From Microcaldota archaeon (GTDB lineage Archaea; Micrarchaeota; Micrarchaeia; Micrarchaeales; CABMGC01), in NCBI GenBank assembly GCA_021845465.1, contig JAKBRL010000030.1, positions 1-10,013 on the forward strand: a DNA stretch of 10,013 nt, in the 5' to 3' direction. Below, piece after piece: positions 6,168 to 10,013 of this stretch. Below the pieces are notes generated by a model. It saw only the letters and a program-made list of their open reading frames with translations, was not told the origin of the DNA and searched no databases. The position numbers and the translations under genes were made by a program. Positions within the stretch are counted from its first letter, which is position 1. Every line of letters begins with the position of its first letter.

Positions 6168-6977
6168 TTACATTAGTAATGCTCCGCCATCCACTACTAT
6201 CTGTGAGCCGGTCATATATGAAGACATCTCTGAAGCGAGGAAGAGGGCAACCTTTCCTATCTCGTCCGGGTCTCCTAGTCTATGCAGAGGAATTCTTTCC
6301 ATAAACGACTTCATTATTTTTTCCATAGATAGGCCTGGTGCTTCTGATGAGACAGGCTTCATCATAGATTGGACTCCGGGCGTATCTATCCCTCCTGGAG
6401 CGATTGCATTGACCATAATGTTGTGCTGAGCCAATTCAAGCGCTGCGGTTTTGGTGAAGCCCCATGCGCCATGTTTGGACGCATCGTAATGTGCAAGTCC
6501 AGGGGAGGATGGATGAAGGGCGTCTATCGAGGTTATATTTATTATCTTGCCTCCGGTTCCTTGGCTTATCATCTGTTCGGAGACATATTTTGTACATAGA
6601 AAGAGTCCGTCCAGATTTATTGATAATACTTTTCGAAAATCCTGGAAGGACATCTTTTCCAGGGGAATGGAAGGAAAGATACCTGCATTGTTTACAAGTA
6701 TGTCTATCTTGCCGTAGCTTTCGGTTGTCTTTTTAACCATGTTCTTTACCTCTGTCTCTATTGAGATATCGGTTTTTACTGCGATTGAATTCCACCCGTT
6801 TGAGAGTATCTTTTCTGAAGCGGTGATCCCGTGTGCTTCTGTCCTGTCTGCAATTACTACATTTGCTCCTGCTTCTGCCAGGCGATAGGATATGCCATAT
6901 CCTATACCTAGGCCCCCGCCCGTCACTATTGCAGTCTTGCCGGTAAGATCCAGAAGATTTTTTATAGAAGTTGTCAT
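6168..6977 (-). CDS. Short-chain dehydrogenase/reductase (SDR, classical type)
   Basis: A classical SDR of 269 residues that uses NAD(P)(H) to interconvert an alcohol and a carbonyl. The nucleotide-binding motif is TGGGLGIG (19-26). Asp44 at the end of the second strand (VIADR) favours NAD(H) over NADP(H). NNAG is at 96-99. The catalytic set is Ser150, Tyr164 and Lys168 (YDASK), with structural Asn121 in INLDG. The C-terminal PGGIDTPG (194-201) and GSQIVVDGG (257-265) are typical of the glucose dehydrogenase and 3-oxoacyl reductase-like group. Substrate cannot be assigned: a sugar, a polyol or a 3-oxoacyl compound are all possible. The gene begins 50 nt after the end of the glycosyltransferase gene on the same strand, so co-transcription is possible, though an AT-rich promoter-like stretch lies between them. 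Confidence 0.93.
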   Translation of the reverse strand: MTTSIKNLLDLTGKTAIVTGGGLGIGYGISYRLAEAGANVVIADRTEAHGITASEKILSNGWNSIAVKTDISIETEVKNMVKKTTESYGKIDILVNNAGIFPSIPLEKMSFQDFRKVLSINLDGLFLCTKYVSEQMISQGTGGKIINITSIDALHPSSPGLAHYDASKHGAWGFTKTAALELAQHNIMVNAIAPGGIDTPGVQSMMKPVSSEAPGLSMEKIMKSFMERIPLHRLGDPDEIGKVALFLASEMSSYMTGSQIVVDGGALLM

Positions 6978-6997
6978 GAATTCGCCAATATATTTAG

Positions 6998-7008
6998 TTT
7001 AATATTAG
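6998..7008 (-). promoter_or_regulatory. Possible TATA-like element before the SDR gene
   Basis: On the minus strand this reads TAATATTAAAC, centred about 26 nt before the ATG at 6977. A second AT-rich element (AAATATAT at 6988-6995) is closer than usual. Weak support. Confidence 0.25.
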
Positions 7009-7027
7009 GAGTATTTATGCTCTGGGG

Positions 7028-7738
7028 TTATCTTATAGGCTCGTAGTCCTGCTTGGGTTTATGGAATAGGTTGTATCTTATTACATTGCCGGTGTGGAAG
7101 CCGAAATACCTGAACATGCCCCACTTCTCAATGCGCCTTACGCTTGTCTTTGCGATGGCCTTTTCCACATATACGATCTTGCCTACCTTGCTTAGCCTGT
7201 TGGAGAGATCCCAGTCGTAATAAGTATTCATTGTGGTGCTGAAGCCACCTAGCTTGAGGTATGAGCTTTTTCTTACCATGAGATTTGAGCTTATGGTAGA
7301 AGGCTTGCCAATTTTCATAAATAACTTTACAGTGTATACAGAGACCATTTTGTATCCGATTGTTATAGATTTTGTGGTTTTTTCCAGAGGTATTATAGGC
7401 CCTGTTGCAGCTACAACGTCTCTGTCCCTGAATGCATTTTCATAAGAAGAGAGGAGATCTCTTGTTATTGAGGTATCGGCGTCTATGAACATGAGAAGCT
7501 CGCCTTTTGCAATCTTTGCGGAGGCATTGCAGGCTATACCCACTCCACGCTCTTTTTTGTTTACTATTATGACTCCGGGATATACCTTCTTTGCTATGCT
7601 TCTTGTTGCGTCTGTGCTGTTGCTGTCGGCTATTATTACTTCTATGTCTTTGTATGGTTGTTTCTTGATGCTTTCAAGAGTTCTGCGTATGTATTTTTCT
7701 TCGTTGTAGGTAGGTATTATTATGCTTATTTTTGTCAT
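7028..7738 (-). CDS. Family 2 glycosyltransferase (GT-A fold)
   Basis: This enzyme probably transfers a sugar from a nucleotide-sugar to a lipid or glycan acceptor. The 236 residues begin with ISIIIPTYNEEKYI (4-17), the usual first strand of GT2 enzymes. Further conserved points are ADSNSTD (37-43) for nucleotide binding, the metal-binding DAD at 86-88 (FIDADTS), and YYDWDLSNRL (173-182), where an acidic residue should be the catalytic base. GVGIACNASAKIAKGE (65-80) is the standard helix before the DxD. No C-terminal membrane helices are present; a hydrophobic stretch near 124-141 may lie against the membrane. ATG 7738 is preceded by AAAGGAAGCTCC, a fair ribosome site, and a TATA-like element lies about 40 nt upstream, so unlike its neighbours this gene may have a real leader. 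The sugar and acceptor are unknown. Confidence 0.92.
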   Translation of the reverse strand: MTKISIIIPTYNEEKYIRRTLESIKKQPYKDIEVIIADSNSTDATRSIAKKVYPGVIIVNKKERGVGIACNASAKIAKGELLMFIDADTSITRDLLSSYENAFRDRDVVAATGPIIPLEKTTKSITIGYKMVSVYTVKLFMKIGKPSTISSNLMVRKSSYLKLGGFSTTMNTYYDWDLSNRLSKVGKIVYVEKAIAKTSVRRIEKWGMFRYFGFHTGNVIRYNLFHKPKQDYEPIR

Positions 7739-7770
7739 GGAGCTTCCTTTTACTGATGATTATTCGGACA

Positions 7771-7786
7771 GATTTATTTTATATGG
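7771..7786 (-). promoter_or_regulatory. TATA-like element of the glycosyltransferase gene
   Basis: On the minus strand this is CCATATAAAATAAATC. A start about 25 nt downstream would give a leader near 17 nt that includes AAAGGAAG before the ATG at 7738. Another AT-rich stretch (TTTATAATTATAT at about 7785-7800) is a possible second box. Confidence 0.35.
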
Positions 7787-7846
7787 ATATAATTATAAAT
7801 AGAGTATATTCTTACTTGGAGGGTAGCCGCTGTTAGGATTTTGGGA

Positions 7847-9562
7847 TTATTCCTCTTCTTCAAGAATAGACGGTTGTGGCTGAGATGCTGCTCCTGAACC
7901 TAATCTGATTCCAGTTGTAGGATGTGGAAAACTTGTTTCTTCTGCTGCTGGAGGAGGTATATCAGTAGTAGGCACGCTTGTTCTCCTGCTCTGATCCTTT
8001 CTTCTGAGATAATGTACGTTGTCTCCTTGACCGCCTATACTTTTACCGGGTTTAGGACCTGCGCCTCCTGAAGTATTGCTGTTTGGAAGGGATTTCAACT
8101 CCATTAGGCTAAGAAGGAATTCGCCAATGAATACATTTTGTTTATCCATAAAACGCAGATACTGGAAAACATCTTTCTGATTTAGATTATTCATAAGTAT
8201 CAATGAAAAGTCCGTAGAGTCTATAGAAGCGTTGAACGCAGCCTTAATAGAATCTAGCTTTTCGTTCTCTAACGCTTCTGATTTTTTTATTTTAATCTTT
8301 TGCCCATATGATGTTGCAGTTGTTGCAAGTTTTTCTATTTCGTTGTTTAGCATTTCGATCTTTTCCAGAATATAGTTATTTTCTTCTTCGTTCAGACTGT
8401 CTTGTGCTATTTTATATAGAGATACAAAGCGGACATTCTGACTGTTTATTGTTTTTATAGTTTTCTTATCTAGTTTTCTATGTATGCGGAGGTATCTCTG
8501 CGCGTCTTTTATCCTTTTTTCTACTTCCTCTGCTTCCTTCTCAAAAAATTGGTCTTTTGATATCTTTTTTTCTGAAGTGGCTGGAGCATGCTGTTCCCTG
8601 ATTACTTCAGGACTTGTTTTTTCGTATTTGTCTGCCAGAGCAGAATTGAACCTTCTGCCTAGGCCTTTAATATCCTCCCTTTGAAGCCTTTCTGAGATAG
8701 CCAGCTCTGCTGCTTTTTCAAATTCTTCATTTGCTATCAAATCTTCTAGCTTTTTTAGTACAATATTTTTGGTGTTGTGTTCATTACGGTAATTTTGGGA
8801 GTATTCTGTTACTATCTTCGATGAGTCGCCAATCTGGTTGCCTACTGGAAAACTTAGCCTGAGCCTTACCATTCGCATCATGTTCAGCTGCTCTCTTGCG
8901 ACTAATGCGTCTGTTATGTTATTTTCGATTCTATCTAGAGTGGAGTTGCCTAGGATTGTTTTGCCTTGGTTATCATTGCCTGAGTTCTTTGTGTTAGAAA
9001 GTGTAGGCTCTGTCCTGATTCTTGGTTCTCTGCCTTCGTCTGGATGCTCGCTGGTTTTAGGCGAATTAGTAATCATTTTGGATATCTTGTTTTTAAGTTC
9101 AATGAGATAATGGTCTGGTGTCGCTGTAACCCCGGGAGTCTGTGTGCTTATAAATTTGGTTCCCTTTTGTATGGCTCTCTGATATGATACACATACCTGC
9201 AGGAGATCGTCGAATGTCTTTGTCTCTTTCTCGATTATTGAGGATGAATTGTTTGCCTCTTCGAGAAACGTCTTTTCACGCTTTATTCGTTCGTTTTGAT
9301 CCTGAGCTTCGATCGATCTTGCATATGCCTTTCCTGATGAGGATAATCTTTTCGAGATTTCTTCTGTAGAATCGTAGTTATTGCCCTCTATCATCTGCTG
9401 TATTTCTTCGAGCTTTTTTACTAAAATCCTGGCATCTGGGCCGAGATCCAGGCTGCCTACTGTACGGGATATCAGATTTATGTCTCTTGATATTCCTTCT
9501 AAACGCGAGTTGATTATGTTGCTGAAGGCCTCATATCTTCCTTCGGCCAGGTTTACTGCCAC
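7847..9562 (-). CDS. Large helical protein with UVR-like motif and disordered acidic tail, function unknown
   Basis: I do not recognise a family for this 571-residue protein. It is largely helical and charged, with likely coiled-coil stretches near 42-60, 85-120, 335-365 and 385-415. Residues 165-205 look like a flexible linker rich in Ser, Asn, Pro and Glu. KKLEDLIANEEFEKAAELAI (270-289) closely matches the UVR motif of UvrB, UvrC and Clp-associated proteins (L..L...I....FE.AAEL), a short helical hairpin used for protein contacts. The last 80 residues (from about 491) are Gly-, Pro-, Ser- and Thr-rich and end in LEEEE. No signal peptide or membrane segment is visible, so it is probably a cytosolic scaffold or adaptor. 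The start is uncertain: GTG at 9562 is the only usual start codon, yet the frame stays open 33 codons upstream to about 9661 (ATT), where a TATA-like box predicts the transcript to begin. Confidence 0.75.
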   Translation of the reverse strand: MAVNLAEGRYEAFSNIINSRLEGISRDINLISRTVGSLDLGPDARILVKKLEEIQQMIEGNNYDSTEEISKRLSSSGKAYARSIEAQDQNERIKREKTFLEEANNSSSIIEKETKTFDDLLQVCVSYQRAIQKGTKFISTQTPGVTATPDHYLIELKNKISKMITNSPKTSEHPDEGREPRIRTEPTLSNTKNSGNDNQGKTILGNSTLDRIENNITDALVAREQLNMMRMVRLRLSFPVGNQIGDSSKIVTEYSQNYRNEHNTKNIVLKKLEDLIANEEFEKAAELAISERLQREDIKGLGRRFNSALADKYEKTSPEVIREQHAPATSEKKISKDQFFEKEAEEVEKRIKDAQRYLRIHRKLDKKTIKTINSQNVRFVSLYKIAQDSLNEEENNYILEKIEMLNNEIEKLATTATSYGQKIKIKKSEALENEKLDSIKAAFNASIDSTDFSLILMNNLNQKDVFQYLRFMDKQNVFIGEFLLSLMELKSLPNSNTSGGAGPKPGKSIGGQGDNVHYLRRKDQSRRTSVPTTDIPPPAAEETSFPHPTTGIRLGSGAASQPQPSILEEEE

Positions 9563-9679
9563 TGCTTTCCCTGAGAGTGCAAGAGCTTGTCTTCCGGTAG
9601 TCTCAAGAAAGTTGGGAGCTTCTTTGGGATATCTGCTTTTGTATGGTATGCAATCAACAATTTTAATTTGAATTTAAGA

Positions 9680-9687
9680 TATATAAT
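9680..9687 (-). promoter_or_regulatory. TATA-like box upstream of the helical-protein gene
   Basis: The plus-strand sequence TATATAAT reads ATTATATA on the minus strand. A start about 25 nt on would fall near 9659, roughly 97 nt before the GTG at 9562. That leaves either a long leader or translation from an unusual codon near 9661. Confidence 0.4.
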
Positions 9688-9816
9688 ACTTTTATAATGC
9701 CTTTTGCAACAATTTTAGGAAGAGTAGGTTGTTTTGAGGATTCTATGGGGCGTTATTTCCCGGTTTTCTGTGATTCTGTTCATATTCTTGTAAATTGAAG
9801 AAACTCATATAGATAA

Positions 9817-9850
9817 GGGTTTTAGAGAAGTTGGGTTTTTAGAGAAAGTT
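9817..9850 (+). repeat. Two-copy imperfect tandem repeat
   Basis: GGGTTTTAGAGAAGTT (9817-9832) is followed at once by GGGTTTTTAGAGAAAGTT (9833-9850), which differs only by one extra T and one extra A. A weaker partial copy (GATAGAAGTT) occurs at 9864-9873. It lies 77 bp upstream of the TATA box of the next gene. Confidence 0.6.
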
Positions 9851-9926
9851 ATGGAAAAGGCTTGATAGAAGTTGGTTTGGGTTTGACATTGCGGCATGTA
9901 TCCGTTATCCTTGGCTTTTACCTAAC

Positions 9927-9935
9927 ATATATAAA
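9927..9935 (+). promoter_or_regulatory. TATA box of the gene beginning at 9954
   Basis: ATATATAAA is centred about 23 nt before the ATG at 9954, so the message is probably leaderless. A second similar stretch (CATATATAAT, 9946-9955) overlaps the start codon itself. Confidence 0.55.
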
Positions 9936-9953
9936 CCTTTTTAGCCATATATA

Positions 9954-10013
9954 ATGCCGGTGCTTTTATGGCAACCATTTGCTCTTAGAGTCAACTTGTT
10001 AAGAGAGCACTAT
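9954..10013 (+). CDS. N-terminal start of an unidentified protein (partial)
   Basis: An ATG at 9954 opens a frame that stays open to the window edge: MPVLLWQPFALRVNLLREHY. The well-placed TATA box upstream supports a real start. Twenty residues with a hydrophobic beginning are not enough to assign a function. The overlapping frame from ATG 9968 stops after six codons and is not the gene. Confidence 0.5.
   Translation, partial: MPVLLWQPFALRVNLLREHY

Larger units (their letters stand above)
9563..9953. other. Divergent intergenic region
   Basis: This 391-bp stretch lies between the helical-protein gene and the plus-strand gene at 9954. It holds the open upstream extension of the helical-protein frame (to 9661), AT-rich promoter elements at 9680-9687 and 9927-9935, a possible 33-residue plus-strand frame at 9697-9798 with no recognisable features, and a short tandem repeat at 9817-9850. 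I see no RNA gene. Confidence 0.5.

Noticed and set aside
8484..9671. Several plus-strand frames opposite the helical-protein gene
   Set aside because: Leu/Ser-rich translations typical of the complement of charged coiled-coil codons; no promoters or motifs of their own.
9697..9798. A 33-residue plus-strand frame starting at an ATG downstream of AT-rich sequence
   Set aside because: It is short, has no recognisable motif or ribosome site, and its spacing to the TATA-like elements is ambiguous; a chance frame is likely.
9968..9988. ATG at 9968 (MATICS then TAG) as the start of the last gene
   Set aside because: It stops after six codons, whereas the frame from ATG 9954 stays open and has a TATA box at the right distance.

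Overview
The window reads as archaeal chromosome. The evidence is a fused gamma/alpha plus separate beta 2-oxoacid:ferredoxin oxidoreductase of the crenarchaeal (Sulfolobus) type, AT-rich TATA-like boxes centred about 23-30 nt upstream of several start codons (leaderless or nearly leaderless transcripts), T-run terminators and few convincing Shine-Dalgarno sites. The lineage cannot be fixed from sequence alone. A Thermoplasmatales-like or DPANN/ARMAN-like archaeon would fit, but that is inference. No rRNA, tRNA, CRISPR array, insertion sequence or integrase was seen.

Layout. Bases 1-60 hold the last codons of a plus-strand gene. Bases 61-477 are poorly coding, with a TATA-like box, a perfect TTGTGAT-T-ATCACAA palindrome and an amber-interrupted reading frame. 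Bases 478-795 encode a 105-residue protein that looks like an isolated histidine-kinase dimerisation (HisKA/DHp) domain with no ATPase domain. It converges with a glycerophosphodiester phosphodiesterase (962-1660, minus). A divergent promoter region (1661-1813) then leads into the two-gene oxidoreductase operon (1814-4598, plus), whose genes overlap by 14 bp.

From 4604 to 9562 every gene lies on the minus strand. In transcription order they are: a large helical protein of unknown function with a UVR-like motif and a disordered, acid-ended tail (7847-9562); a family 2 glycosyltransferase (7028-7738); an SDR oxidoreductase (6168-6977); 3-methyladenine DNA glycosylase I (5477-6052); an unrecognised 164-residue protein (4893-5387); and a small basic zinc-ribbon protein (4604-4819). 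Most have their own TATA-like element, so this looks like a run of single genes rather than one operon. After a non-coding stretch with a short tandem repeat, a new plus-strand gene begins at 9954 behind a clear TATA box and runs off the window.

Functionally the window mixes central metabolism (ferredoxin-linked 2-oxoacid oxidation), phosphodiester salvage, DNA alkylation repair, glycan transfer and a redox enzyme. These genes do not form an obvious single pathway. The parts least explained by known families are the stand-alone HisKA-like protein, the UVR-motif helical protein, the zinc-ribbon protein and the non-coding region at 61-477.
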